The position numbers were made by a program, and so were the translations under genes. A stretch of 64,000 bases of DNA from Lewinellaceae bacterium (GTDB lineage: Bacteria > Bacteroidota > Bacteroidia > Chitinophagales > Saprospiraceae), in NCBI GenBank assembly GCA_020636095.1, contig JACJYN010000005.1, positions 248,001 to 312,000 on the forward strand. Reading direction: 5' to 3'. The notes beneath the pieces are model-generated. The model made no database searches. It was not told the origin of the DNA and saw nothing but the letters and a program-made list of their open reading frames with translations. This document shows, one piece after another, positions 26,769 through 35,560 of the stretch. Position 1 is the first letter of the stretch; every line of letters starts with the position of its first letter.

Positions 26769-27778
26769 AGTCTGACATTCTGCAACCCAGTCAACTCCTT
26801 CACCTCCCTCACCGTCTCCTGCGCCCGTTTCCGAATCTCGGCGGAAGAAGCCTTGATCTGATTTTTCACCTCTTTCTTATCGGCCATCAATTCCGCTTTG
26901 CGGTTGCGGAAAACGGTGCTGATCCCGGCCAGGGCGTCGGCGACAGCGTCCTTGAGGTCGACGTATTTCAGCTCGCCGGCCTGGTAGGTGGCCATCAGTT
27001 GATCGTGGGTATCGTATTTTTCGGCGGCGCTGAGCAGCAGGAAGAGGTTTTCCACACCCGGGCTCATTTCTCCCTCCGGTGTATCACCGGTGTCGGTGAC
27101 GGCCGACCGGACCTGTTTGCGCAGGCGGTTCTCCTCTTCGAAGACGTTGATGTAATGCTTGGGGCCCAGGCTCTTGCTCATCTTCCGTTCCGGGTCGGCG
27201 GTGGAGCGCACCTTGAGCACTTTGGTGAACAGGGGCTCTGGCAGGACGAAGTACTCCTTGCCTACCTGGTTGTTGAAACGCTGCGCAATATTGCGGGTCA
27301 GTTCCAGGTGTTGCTCCTGGTCTTTACCGATGGGTACGTAATCGGCCCGGTAAATGAGGATGTCGGCCGCCTGCAGTACCGGATAGTCGAACAGGCCGGC
27401 GGAGATGAAGCCGTCGCCGCTGTCTTCGGCGCTTTGCGAACTCTTATCCTTGAATTGCGTCATGCGGGTGAGCAGGCCATAGGAGGTGAAACAGTTCAAA
27501 ATCCAGCACAGCTCGGCATGTTCCGGGACCAGCGACTGAATGCATAGGTTCTCGGCTTTGACGCCGGTGGCCAGCAGGTTGAAGATGAGGTCCCAGGTAT
27601 TTTCGCGCAGCTTCTTGGGGTTGTAGGGCATGGTGATGGCGTGGTAATCCACCACGGTATAAACGCAGTCGTATTTTTCCTGCAGGGCGACCCAATTCTT
27701 TACCGCTCCAAAGTAGTTGCCAAAATGCATGTGCCCGGTGGGCTGAATGCCGGAAAGCACCCGTTTCTTTTGTTCCAT
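26765..27778 (-). CDS. trpS: Tryptophanyl-tRNA synthetase
   Basis: 337 residues, a class I aminoacyl-tRNA synthetase that charges tRNA-Trp. The start region RVLSGIQPTGHMHFGNYFGA holds the HIGH-type motif (GHMHFGN), and the KMSKS loop is in RKMSKSLGP near residue 199. The tail after residue 300 is helical and Lys/Glu-rich, as usual. A near-consensus box (TATCTTCG on the minus strand, 27839-27846) may be its promoter. The gene overlaps the FAH-family gene by 4 bases. The 209-base gap upstream to 27988 shows no gene. Confidence 0.96.
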   Translation of the reverse strand: MEQKKRVLSGIQPTGHMHFGNYFGAVKNWVALQEKYDCVYTVVDYHAITMPYNPKKLRENTWDLIFNLLATGVKAENLCIQSLVPEHAELCWILNCFTSYGLLTRMTQFKDKSSQSAEDSGDGFISAGLFDYPVLQAADILIYRADYVPIGKDQEQHLELTRNIAQRFNNQVGKEYFVLPEPLFTKVLKVRSTADPERKMSKSLGPKHYINVFEEENRLRKQVRSAVTDTGDTPEGEMSPGVENLFLLLSAAEKYDTHDQLMATYQAGELKYVDLKDAVADALAGISTVFRNRKAELMADKKEVKNQIKASSAEIRKRAQETVREVKELTGLQNVRL

Positions 27779-27987
27779 CTCAGGGATCGTTTTGCGATTT
27801 TTTTTGCACTAATGCGAGCCAAGGCTCAGAAGTTCCCGCGAAGATAAAATTTATTGAGGAAATATACCCCGTCCCTCATGGAAGTCCAGGGCAACAGCCA
27901 TATAACAATATGGCCAGAACCCAGGAAAAACGGGCTTTCGAAGCAGCATAATATCCAAGCCCTTATTGCCAGCAGGGTCAGGGCTTC

Positions 27988-28494
27988 CTACTTCTCTCCG
28001 AAAAACCAGCCCAGGTAGCGGTTGGCCTCGTCGTACATCAGGCCTTCGCGGTCGTCGAGCAGTTCGGGGGTGGCCGGTATGACGTTCCAGTTCTCATCCA
28101 GCCAGTACTCCAGTTTACCCTTAATGAAAATGAAGCGGGCAAAGGGTTGGCCGACGAAAAAGAGGTCTTCCCCTCCGAAGTAAAAGGTAGACTGCCGCAC
28201 CATAGCGCCGGTTTCATCCGGCTCGCTGACGGCCAGCTTGACCGCTTTTTCGTTTTCCATCCACAATTTCAGAATGCGGGGCTCTTTTTGCCCTTCCTCC
28301 AGAGCAAGGGTGTCAATGACCGGGGCCTGGGCCGCCAGGCGGTCCTCCAATGAGCCGATGATCTCCTGTACCCGCTCGGTGACGCGCACGGCTAATTCAG
28401 ACTCGGAGTTGACGTTCTGAAAGCCGTCCTGCCCCATCAGGGGGAAGGCGGACAGGAGGGATAGGATCGTGCTGGTGATGTGTATCTTTTTCAT
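27988..28494 (-). CDS. Exported protein, paralogue of the 28636-29166 gene
   Basis: 168 residues with a Sec signal peptide (MKKIHITSTILSLLSAFPLMG) and no lipobox. The body shares a clear pattern with the neighbouring gene: (E/Q)PRIL(K/Q)LW near residue 75, AVKL.V.E near 88, FYFGGEDLFFVGQPFARFIFI.GKLEYWLDE.WN near 105-140. I do not recognise a named family. The conserved core looks like a small mixed alpha/beta domain, probably periplasmic. The two genes lie in tandem 141 bases apart and probably arose by duplication. Confidence 0.75.
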   Translation of the reverse strand: MKKIHITSTILSLLSAFPLMGQDGFQNVNSESELAVRVTERVQEIIGSLEDRLAAQAPVIDTLALEEGQKEPRILKLWMENEKAVKLAVSEPDETGAMVRQSTFYFGGEDLFFVGQPFARFIFIKGKLEYWLDENWNVIPATPELLDDREGLMYDEANRYLGWFFGEK

Positions 28495-28635
28495 GGTTGA
28501 TGGTTGTCTGGTTGGGTGCTTTGGGTTGGTTATACGGTTACCGGTTGGCGGCCTCCGTTGGGATAGGTCAGTTTTCTATGTCTTTTTAAAAAACGCTTCT
28601 TGATTTTCAGGCTCTAAAACGCCTTTCCGGATCTT

Positions 28636-29166
28636 TCATTGTGAGGACGGCGCCTGTTCTTCTCCGTCAGAGAACAGCCCCAGGTATTCCGCTGCCTGCT
28701 CCAGTAGTTTCTGCTCCCAGTCCCTGCGGCCCTGCTCTGGCGCTTGCAGAGGGTTCCAGTCCTTATCCAGCCAGTACTTCAGCTTTCCGTCGATGAAGAT
28801 AAAGCGGGCGTGGGGTTGAGTGGCGAAGAAGAGTTCCTTATTGGCAAAGTAGAAAGCAGAAAGCCCTGCCGTTTGACGGCCGTCATTGGCCTCGGTAACC
28901 GTCAGCTTCACGGGATTGCCTTCTTCCGTCCACAGCTGCAAAATGCGGGGTTGCTGGTTCTCTTCCGCAGCCAGTTCCAGGCGTTGCGGCTCGTAGGCCC
29001 GCAATTGCTGGTCAGTCGACAGGATCACCTTCTGCACCTCCTTGATGATGGCCAGGGTATATTCCTCCGCCGTTTTGGGGGCCGGCTCGCTGGCTTCTTT
29101 GCCCCCGCCCGGTTGGCAGGCCCCGGCCAGCAGCAGGATGGCGAGAAACAGTATGTTTGTTTTCAT
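28636..29166 (-). CDS. Putative lipoprotein, paralogue of the 27988-28494 gene
   Basis: 176 residues from the ATG at 29166; the open frame continues upstream but the lipoprotein signal MKTNILFLAILLLAGACQPG begins here. Cys at residue 17 would be lipidated (the -3 position is Ala rather than Leu, so the lipobox is imperfect). The rest matches its neighbour: QPRILQLW, PVKLTVTEA, FYFANKELFFATQPHARFIFIDGKLKYWLDKDWNP. Function unknown. One paralogue carries a lipid anchor signal and the other does not, suggesting one membrane-bound and one soluble form. The gap 28495-28635 contains a TTTTCTATGTC motif also seen near 52601. Confidence 0.75.
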   Translation of the reverse strand: MKTNILFLAILLLAGACQPGGGKEASEPAPKTAEEYTLAIIKEVQKVILSTDQQLRAYEPQRLELAAEENQQPRILQLWTEEGNPVKLTVTEANDGRQTAGLSAFYFANKELFFATQPHARFIFIDGKLKYWLDKDWNPLQAPEQGRRDWEQKLLEQAAEYLGLFSDGEEQAPSSQ

Positions 29167-29268
29167 AGATCTTATTTTAAGCCTACCATCTCTTTGGGCC
29201 GCCTCCCAGAGTAGCAAGGCCACGATTAACCCCCCCTCCTTTGGAGGGGTTGGGGGAGGCGGAGGGGG

Positions 29269-29652
29269 CTAATCAAACGCCGCAATCACCGAAATCTCCA
29301 CATTGACCAGTTTGGGCAGGTTGGCCACTTCCACCAGCTCGCGGGCGGGGGCGGTGGCCTCATCGAAGTAAGAAGCGTACACCTCATTGATGCGCCCGTA
29401 GTTGTTGATGTCAGAAACAAAAATGCTGCATTTGACCACATCGGCGAAAGACAAGCCGGCCTCTTCCAGGATGGCCCGGATGTTTTCCATGACCTGCCGG
29501 GCCTCCGCTTCAATATTGTCGGTGACTAACTCCCCGGTGGCGGGGTTGATGGCGATCTGCCCGGAGGCGTAAAGCGTGTCGTTGTGGATGATGGCCTGGT
29601 TGTAGGGCCCTACCGGCGCCGGCGCTTTGTCCGTTTTGACTATTTTTTTCAT
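29269..29652 (-). CDS. RidA family enamine/imine deaminase
   Basis: 127 residues, the full family length. These proteins form trimers and hydrolyse reactive 2-aminoacrylate and other enamine/imine intermediates in the cytoplasm. The conserved features are APVGPYNQAI near residue 11, LYASGQIAINPATGELV near 28, a central QVMENIRAILEEAGLSFADVVK and the active-site Arg in ATAPARELVEVANLPK near residue 105, followed by VNVEISVIA. It stands alone between the lipoprotein gene and rpmF. Confidence 0.93.
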   Translation of the reverse strand: MKKIVKTDKAPAPVGPYNQAIIHNDTLYASGQIAINPATGELVTDNIEAEARQVMENIRAILEEAGLSFADVVKCSIFVSDINNYGRINEVYASYFDEATAPARELVEVANLPKLVNVEISVIAAFD

Positions 29653-29721
29653 GCTTTTGGTATGTATTAGGCGATTGGAAAAGAGGAGGAAGTAAATAGG
29701 GAACTGTTCGCAATTCGCAAA

Positions 29722-29885
29722 TCACGGAAAATCCACATACCCCCTATAACAATATAACCAACCCTTCTCCACTCCAATCTCACGATCAAACACAAAAAGC
29801 CCCACATCGCGATAATCGGATGGGAGCTTAATGTATTCTAACTTATCCAGCCGAAGCCAGTGGCATAGCTCTGGTCGAACCAGTG
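29722..29885 (-). pseudogene. Possible gene remnant downstream of rpmF
   Basis: In a frame different from rpmF, about 50 codons run without a stop and look protein-like: LDKLEYIKLPSDYRDVGLFV, then FDREIGVEKGWLYCYRGYV, ending at a TGA at 29722. No usable start codon is present, so it may be the 3' remnant of a lost gene, a very short gene with an unusual start, or chance. Gene-like codon choice ends at the stop, where a GTTCGCAATTCGCAAATC repeat fragment begins. Confidence 0.3.
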
Positions 29886-30080
29886 CTACAATTCTTCTTC
29901 AGCTTTGATCAGCATTTTGCCCCGGTAGTACATATTACCATCCAGGTCGCGGTAAGCGCGGTGCAGCAGGTGCTTCTCCCCGGTGTTGGCGCAGGTAGCG
30001 ACATTAGGAATGGGGGTATTCTTGTGCGTGCGGCGCTTGCGCTTTCTTTGCTTTGATATTCTACTCTTAGGATGTGCCAT
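29886..30080 (-). CDS. rpmF: 50S ribosomal protein L32
   Basis: 64 residues, very basic N-terminus (MAHPKSRISKQRKRKRRTHK) followed by IPNVATCANTGEKHLLHRAY and YYRGKMLIKAEEEL, the typical L32 layout of Bacteroidota. Only one Cys is present, so this is the form without a four-Cys zinc site. It lies 34 bases after the DUF177 gene, the standard pairing in bacteria, and is probably co-transcribed from the promoter at 30735-30742. Confidence 0.95.
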   Translation of the reverse strand: MAHPKSRISKQRKRKRRTHKNTPIPNVATCANTGEKHLLHRAYRDLDGNMYYRGKMLIKAEEEL

Positions 30081-30114
30081 CGTGCTACAAAGTTTATGAC
30101 GTTCTTTTCACAAA

Positions 30115-30660
30115 TCAATTATCGTTGCTCAACTTCTTCAATTCGGCCCAGATCGGGTTCGGTTCTTCTTCCTCCTTTTCAGCTTCTTCTTCGGTATGGC
30201 CGCCGTTGCTCAGGAAGCGAAGGGCTTCCTCATTGCAGGGGCGGGGGTCGTCGTTCTCACAATCGTAGACCTTAAACAGCGGGATGGCCAGGCAGATATA
30301 CTCGTATATGTACTTGGCAACATTAAGCTGCGGGGCCTCCGGGTTGATATAAATGACTTCGGCCTCTTCCGGCTGTTCCTCCAGGCTGAACTTGACCAGC
30401 AGGCGCTGGCTGTCGGAGACCGGAAGGTCTATATCGGCGGCGCAACGGTCACATTGAGTGCGCACCGTACCTTCCAGGTCGAACTGCAATACGTACATAT
30501 CGCTGCTCTTGTCCAACTCCAGCTTCAGTTGTATATCGCTCTCGGCGACCGGAGAATTTTCAAAATTACTGAAAAAGAAGCGGTCAATCTGAAACTCAAA
30601 TTGGTGGATTCCATTGTGCAACCCCTTCACCGGGATTGAATAGGAAATTAAGGGATCCAT
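30115..30660 (-). CDS. DUF177 (YceD family) protein
   Basis: 181 residues. The family is widely linked to large-subunit rRNA processing or ribosome assembly and is nearly always encoded next to rpmF, as here. The core motif is VRTQCDRCAADIDLPV near residue 80 with the conserved Cys pair. Acidic stretches follow (EEEAEKEEEE), as is common in the phylum. Cytoplasmic. Co-transcription with rpmF is likely because of the 34-base gap. Confidence 0.9.
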   Translation of the reverse strand: MDPLISYSIPVKGLHNGIHQFEFQIDRFFFSNFENSPVAESDIQLKLELDKSSDMYVLQFDLEGTVRTQCDRCAADIDLPVSDSQRLLVKFSLEEQPEEAEVIYINPEAPQLNVAKYIYEYICLAIPLFKVYDCENDDPRPCNEEALRFLSNGGHTEEEAEKEEEEPNPIWAELKKLSNDN

Positions 30661-30734
30661 GATTGCTCTTTTTGCTGAGCCCTTGCTGTACTTCGCTTTT
30701 GAAGTGTCAAGGCTCCTTTTTTCTAAAGCGGATG

Positions 30735-30742
30735 CAAAGATA
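30735..30742 (-). promoter_or_regulatory. -7 promoter box of the DUF177-rpmF operon
   Basis: On the minus strand this reads TATCTTTG, an exact TAnnTTTG box, about 75 bases before the DUF177 start. The 382-base gap 30661-31042 holds this promoter, the plus-strand one at 30949, and GGCGTTCGC/CTTCCGCC repeat fragments at 30800-30900. Confidence 0.65.
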
Positions 30743-30948
30743 AGGTTTTTACCTCAGAATGTCGAGCCTCGGCCGGAAGATTTTCTTCGGGGAGATGTCG
30801 GCGTTCGCTGGCTCGGCGTTCGCCGGTTCGGTGAGCGGAACGATGGGAACCGAATTCAGCCTAGTTCCGAAAAAACTTCCGCCTTCCGCCTTTCGACAAA
30901 TTAATCGGCAATTAACACAGTGGTTTTTTCTCATCTGTAGAATTGGTG

Positions 30949-30956
30949 TATTTTTG
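30949..30956 (+). promoter_or_regulatory. -7 promoter box of the giant adhesin gene
   Basis: TATTTTTG is an exact TAnnTTTG box. It overlaps the GTG at 30956 that would start a longer reading, so translation should begin at the ATG at 31043, after a leader of about 80 bases. Confidence 0.65.
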
Positions 30957-31042
30957 TGGCAGTGCATACGCCCCTTGAGAAAACAAAAAATACCATATCT
31001 ACTGCATCGGTTTCCTTTCCGGGAAAATATACAAGCATAACT

Positions 31043-34000
31043 ATGAATGTACGATTATTTTTCTGCCGTCCACTGCTTCAGTTTACCAGGCTTTTCTGGC
31101 GTTTGTTATACCTGGGGCTAGGGCTCCTGTGTTTTTCCAATATAGCCAGCGGGCAGGTTCTGCTGAGTGACCCGGGGGAGAGTTATACGAATACAGATGG
31201 CACGACATTCGATAGTTATGGCCCTGTAAATATTAGTAATTGCACTACCGTTCGATTCTCTGTCCAGTACAATATTCCTGCCGGTTGGGAAGGCTCGGGC
31301 AATTTGGAAACGAGTGACGAATGTGCTACCTGCAACGGTGATCCAGCCAATCAATCTCCGGATTGTATTACTACCGGAGCTTTCATCAATGGCTGTTGGG
31401 ATTTCCTATGGGTCCGTTTCTTCATTGATGGTATCGTGGTTGGAGGCGATTTGATTGGAGAAGCTGGGACAACTGATGCCGAGTCAAGTGGCACCATTAC
31501 CCTGGATTATTGCACCAATGGTATGGCGAATAATGCAAGCATACAAGTTGTAACCCAAACCTGGGCAAGTAACGAGACCATCATATTCTCCAACGTCACG
31601 ATCACCTGTATAGACGATTCTCCCACGGTCGGGCCGTTTGGGCCTTTCTGCCTGGCCGATCCACCGATAGGGCTTGGCTCCAATCAGGGGGGGGTAGATG
31701 GCTTCTGGTCCGGAACCGGTGTGGCCGGCAATACTTTTAACCCGGCTGCGGCGGGCGCTGGAACCTGGCTCCTTACTTTTACTGCGAATCCGGGTGAATG
31801 CGCAGGTGCGGCTACTACGAATGTCACCGTCAACCCGGCCACTACTCCTGTATTCAACCCCGTTGGGCCGTTGTGCGAGACGGGCGCCCCCGTATCCCTG
31901 CCGACTACCAGCCAGAACGGCATTACCGGCAACTGGGCGGGCGCCGGGGTCACCAATAATTCTTTCAACCCGGCCGCGGTGGGTTCGGGTTCGTTCACCC
32001 TTACTTTTAACCCCGGCCCGGGGCAATGCGCTTCTACCGCTACGCTCAATATCCTGGTCAATGCTGCCGTCAGCCCTAACCTCACTCCCATCGGGCCCTT
32101 CTGCACCGGCGACCCCACGGTGCCCCTGCCCACCACGGTAGGCGGCATCACCGGCAACTGGACGGGCAGCCTGGTGACGAACAATATTTTCAACCCCGGC
32201 TCCGCCGGCAACTGGACCGTCACTTTCACTCCAACTCCGGGGCAGTGCGCCGTTTCCAATAGCCTTATGGTGCTGATCACTCCGGCGGTGACGCCCATGC
32301 TGACCCCCCAGGGCCCCTTTTGCAGTACCGATCCGCCGGCCAACCTGCCCACCACCCAGAGCGGCGTCATGGGCTCCTGGATCGGCAATGGCGTGACCGG
32401 GGGTAATACGTTCAACCCTTCCCAAACCGGGAGCGGCTCGTTTCAACTAACCTTTATCCCCGGCCCCGCCGAGTGCGCCAACAACAATAGCATCAGTGTA
32501 ATGGTGAGCGGCCCCGTGGCCAACCCGCCCGGCCAGCCCCTGCAGATCTGTTACACCCTGATCCCGTTCTCCTACAGCGATAACCTGGCTGCCATCATCA
32601 ACGCCATCAACGGAGGCTCGGGGCAGCAGGTGAACTGGTACCTCGATATGGCCGGCACCAACCCGATTGACCCCGGCGACCCTTCCGATATACAGGCCCT
32701 GATCCTCGGCGGCCCCAACCAAACCGTCTACGCTACGGTCTTTGACGGCTCCTGCGAATCGGCAACGGTACCGGTCAACGTAGTGCTTACGCCTTCGGTG
32801 ACGCCGGCACTGACTCCCCAGGGGCCCTTCTGCCAGGGCGATCCGCCGGCCAGCCTGCCGACCAACCAAAGTGGAATCAACGGCTCCTGGTCGGGAAACG
32901 GAGTCAGCGGCAATACCTTCAACCCTGGCTCCGCCGGTAATTTCACGCTTACTTTCACGCCGGCTGCCGGCCAATGCGCCAGCCCCAATACCATCAATGT
33001 TGCCGTCACGCCCCGCACCACGCCGGCCCTCACGCCGGCCGGGCCCTTCTGCCAGTCTGCTCCGCCGGTAGCCCTTCCCACCAATCAAAGCGGGGTCAAT
33101 GGTTCCTGGTCGGGCCCGGGCGTCAACAACAATACCTTTAACCCGGGAGCAGTAGGTCAGGGTACGTTTACGATTACTTTTACGCCCTCTGCCGGCCAGT
33201 GCGCCAATCCCAACAACCTGAACGTGACGGTGGGCAACATTACCGCCAATAGCGCCGGCCCGCTCACCGAATGCGATAACGGAACCGGCCTGGCTACTTT
33301 CAACTTGTCCAGTCTCAACCCGCAGGTCAGCCAGGGTGCAGGAACGGTTACCTGGTATCTGGACCCCGGCGCGACGGCGCCCATCAATAACCCTGGTAGC
33401 TTCCCGGGCAGCGATGGGTTGGTGGTGTACGCCACCGTATCCGACGGCGCCTGCGTGTCGGCGGCTGTACCCGTGCAACTCTTCGTCCTGCCGCTACCTG
33501 CCGCCAATCCGTTTTCATTACTGGAATGCGAAACGGGCAATGGCACGGCCAGCTTCAACCTGGCCGCTATTGAGAACAATGTGAGCGGCGGCGCTCCGGT
33601 GGCGGTAAGCTGGTCATTTGACCCGGGCGGCAACACGTCCGTCCCCAATCCGGCGGCTCTGGTGAGTAGCAGCACCACCGTTTATGCGATTGTTTTCAAT
33701 GGCAGCTGCCAGAATTCGGCTCCGGTCAGCCTCACGGTGCTGGATGCTCCGAATGTTTCCCTGGCCGTAGCCAGTCCGATATTGTGTAATGGCGACGCCA
33801 ACGGCAGCCTCAACCTCACCGTAAGTGGCGGCCAGCCCGGCTATACTTACGACTGGAACATCAACGGCCTGGATGGAACCGAGGACCCCGCCGATCTGGG
33901 GCCGGGCGCCTATATGGTTACCGTTTCGGATGGCAACGGCTGTGAAGGCACGGCCAGTATTACCCTCACCGAGCCGGCCCCATTGACGATGGGCTGCGCA

Positions 34001-35560
34001 GTGACCAACCCGGTGATCACCCCCGGCGGCGCCGAAGGGGAAGCCAGTGTTAGCTTTAGCGGGGGCGCCGCTCCCTACCATATTGATTATGTGGGGCCGG
34101 TGAACGGGAGCGGAACCTCTCCCAATGCCGGTACGATCCTGCTTCCCGATCTGCAGGAAGGTACTTATACCGTCACGGTGGAGGATGATAACGGTTGCAT
34201 TACTACCTGTACCTTTACGGTGAACGGCCCGGGATGCAGCCTTCAAATCAGCTTCGACAATATCCAGCCCGAAAGTTGCCCGGGTGCGCTGGATGGCGCT
34301 GTAGATTTGGTGATTACCAGCGGAACGGCGCCTTTCTCCATCAACTGGAGCGATGGCCCCACCGGCGTCACCAACCGAACCGGCCTGGCAGCGGGCCTGT
34401 ATAGCGTCACTGTGGACGATGGTGACGGTTGCCAGGCGAGCAGCACCTTGACTATTGGTAATACCAACCCGGCTCCTCAGGCTGCCATAAGTAGGGGCGA
34501 TACCCTTTGCGAAAATGAATGCTTCGTTTTTGATATACAATTTCAGGGCGCCCCTCCCTTTGTGCTGGAGTACGCCGTGGATACGGGCCTCAATCAGCAG
34601 TCTTTTGTTTTGGAAAGTATGGTGGCCGACACTAGCCTGGAGGTATGCCCGGCGGGCTATGGCTATTCCGACGGCTTGCTGGAGGTACTGTTCACGCTAC
34701 TCTCCGATGCCAACTGCACGGATAGCCTCGGCCAATTGGAGGGGCTACAGATATTGCCCACTCCGGCGGGGACTTTCAACGTCTTGCTCTGCCCGGGCGA
34801 CAGCCTCACTTATAACGGCGCCGTTTTTAACGCCGCCAACCTTACGGGTATGGAAGTGCTGCCCGGCGCTGCCGCAAACGGTTGCGATTCCATTGTAGCC
34901 GTTACCATTGGGTTCTTCCCGGCCGATACCATTATGGTAATGGCCCAAACTTGTGACCCTGCTCAGGCGGGGCTGGATACGCTCGCTCTGCAAGGCGCCA
35001 ATGGCTGCGATAGTGTGGTGGTCACCGAAACCCTCTTTGTTCCGGCGGATACCACCTTTATGACGGTGAGCAGCTGTGATCCTGCGCAGGTGGGTATGGA
35101 TACGATTTTCCTGCAAAATGTAGCAGGGTGTGATAGCCTGGTGGTCACAGAAACGGTATTCGACGCCGATGCGGCCGACACGACCTTCCTGACGGCGGGC
35201 AGTTGCGACCCGCTGGCGGTAGGCGTGGATACAGTCATTTTACAAAACACAGCGGGCTGCGACAGTTTGGTGATCACGGAAACGGTGCTGCTTCCGGGGG
35301 ATGAGACCTTCCTGACGGCGGGCAGTTGCGACCCGTTGGCGGTAGGCGTTGACACAGTCATTTTACAAAATATAACGGGCTGCGACAGCCTGGTGATCAC
35401 GGAAACGGTTTTGCTTCCGGGGGATGAGACCTTCCTGACGGCGGGCAGTTGCGACCCGTTGGCGGTAGGCGTTGACACAGTCATTTTACAAAATACAACG
35501 GGCTGCGACAGCCTGGTGATCACGGAGACGGTGTTGCTTCCGGGGATGAGACCTTCCTGA
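31043..35560 (+). CDS. Giant secreted adhesin, N-terminal piece (frameshifted)
   Basis: Residues 1-1505 of a gene that continues to 38253. A signal peptide lies after MNVRLFFCRPLLQFTR (hydrophobic LLYLGLGLLCFSNIASG). The chain continues with a beta-rich N-terminal domain, then six repeats of about 75 residues (GPFC..DPPA.LPT.QSG.NGSW.G.GV..NTFNPG.AG..TLTFTP..GQCA), two modules with ECDNGTG/ECETGNG cores, and SprB-like repeats (GGQPGYTYDWN). From 34.93 kb a 41-residue repeat (FLTAGSCDPLAVGVDTVILQ, then N-T-T-G-C-D-S-L-V-I-T-E) is reiterated. A missing G at about 35541 in one repeat copy shifts the frame and creates the stop at 35560. With four such single-base losses restored, 31043-38253 is one frame of 2404 residues. 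Likely a surface adhesin of the type exported by T9SS in gliding bacteria. Confidence 0.75.
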   Translation: MNVRLFFCRPLLQFTRLFWRLLYLGLGLLCFSNIASGQVLLSDPGESYTNTDGTTFDSYGPVNISNCTTVRFSVQYNIPAGWEGSGNLETSDECATCNGDPANQSPDCITTGAFINGCWDFLWVRFFIDGIVVGGDLIGEAGTTDAESSGTITLDYCTNGMANNASIQVVTQTWASNETIIFSNVTITCIDDSPTVGPFGPFCLADPPIGLGSNQGGVDGFWSGTGVAGNTFNPAAAGAGTWLLTFTANPGECAGAATTNVTVNPATTPVFNPVGPLCETGAPVSLPTTSQNGITGNWAGAGVTNNSFNPAAVGSGSFTLTFNPGPGQCASTATLNILVNAAVSPNLTPIGPFCTGDPTVPLPTTVGGITGNWTGSLVTNNIFNPGSAGNWTVTFTPTPGQCAVSNSLMVLITPAVTPMLTPQGPFCSTDPPANLPTTQSGVMGSWIGNGVTGGNTFNPSQTGSGSFQLTFIPGPAECANNNSISVMVSGPVANPPGQPLQICYTLIPFSYSDNLAAIINAINGGSGQQVNWYLDMAGTNPIDPGDPSDIQALILGGPNQTVYATVFDGSCESATVPVNVVLTPSVTPALTPQGPFCQGDPPASLPTNQSGINGSWSGNGVSGNTFNPGSAGNFTLTFTPAAGQCASPNTINVAVTPRTTPALTPAGPFCQSAPPVALPTNQSGVNGSWSGPGVNNNTFNPGAVGQGTFTITFTPSAGQCANPNNLNVTVGNITANSAGPLTECDNGTGLATFNLSSLNPQVSQGAGTVTWYLDPGATAPINNPGSFPGSDGLVVYATVSDGACVSAAVPVQLFVLPLPAANPFSLLECETGNGTASFNLAAIENNVSGGAPVAVSWSFDPGGNTSVPNPAALVSSSTTVYAIVFNGSCQNSAPVSLTVLDAPNVSLAVASPILCNGDANGSLNLTVSGGQPGYTYDWNINGLDGTEDPADLGPGAYMVTVSDGNGCEGTASITLTEPAPLTMGCAVTNPVITPGGAEGEASVSFSGGAAPYHIDYVGPVNGSGTSPNAGTILLPDLQEGTYTVTVEDDNGCITTCTFTVNGPGCSLQISFDNIQPESCPGALDGAVDLVITSGTAPFSINWSDGPTGVTNRTGLAAGLYSVTVDDGDGCQASSTLTIGNTNPAPQAAISRGDTLCENECFVFDIQFQGAPPFVLEYAVDTGLNQQSFVLESMVADTSLEVCPAGYGYSDGLLEVLFTLLSDANCTDSLGQLEGLQILPTPAGTFNVLLCPGDSLTYNGAVFNAANLTGMEVLPGAAANGCDSIVAVTIGFFPADTIMVMAQTCDPAQAGLDTLALQGANGCDSVVVTETLFVPADTTFMTVSSCDPAQVGMDTIFLQNVAGCDSLVVTETVFDADAADTTFLTAGSCDPLAVGVDTVILQNTAGCDSLVITETVLLPGDETFLTAGSCDPLAVGVDTVILQNITGCDSLVITETVLLPGDETFLTAGSCDPLAVGVDTVILQNTTGCDSLVITETVLLPGMRPS

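Noticed and set aside
30956..31042. GTG start at 30956 for the adhesin
   Set aside because: It overlaps the promoter box and the added residues are not signal-like; the ATG at 31043 precedes the signal peptide.
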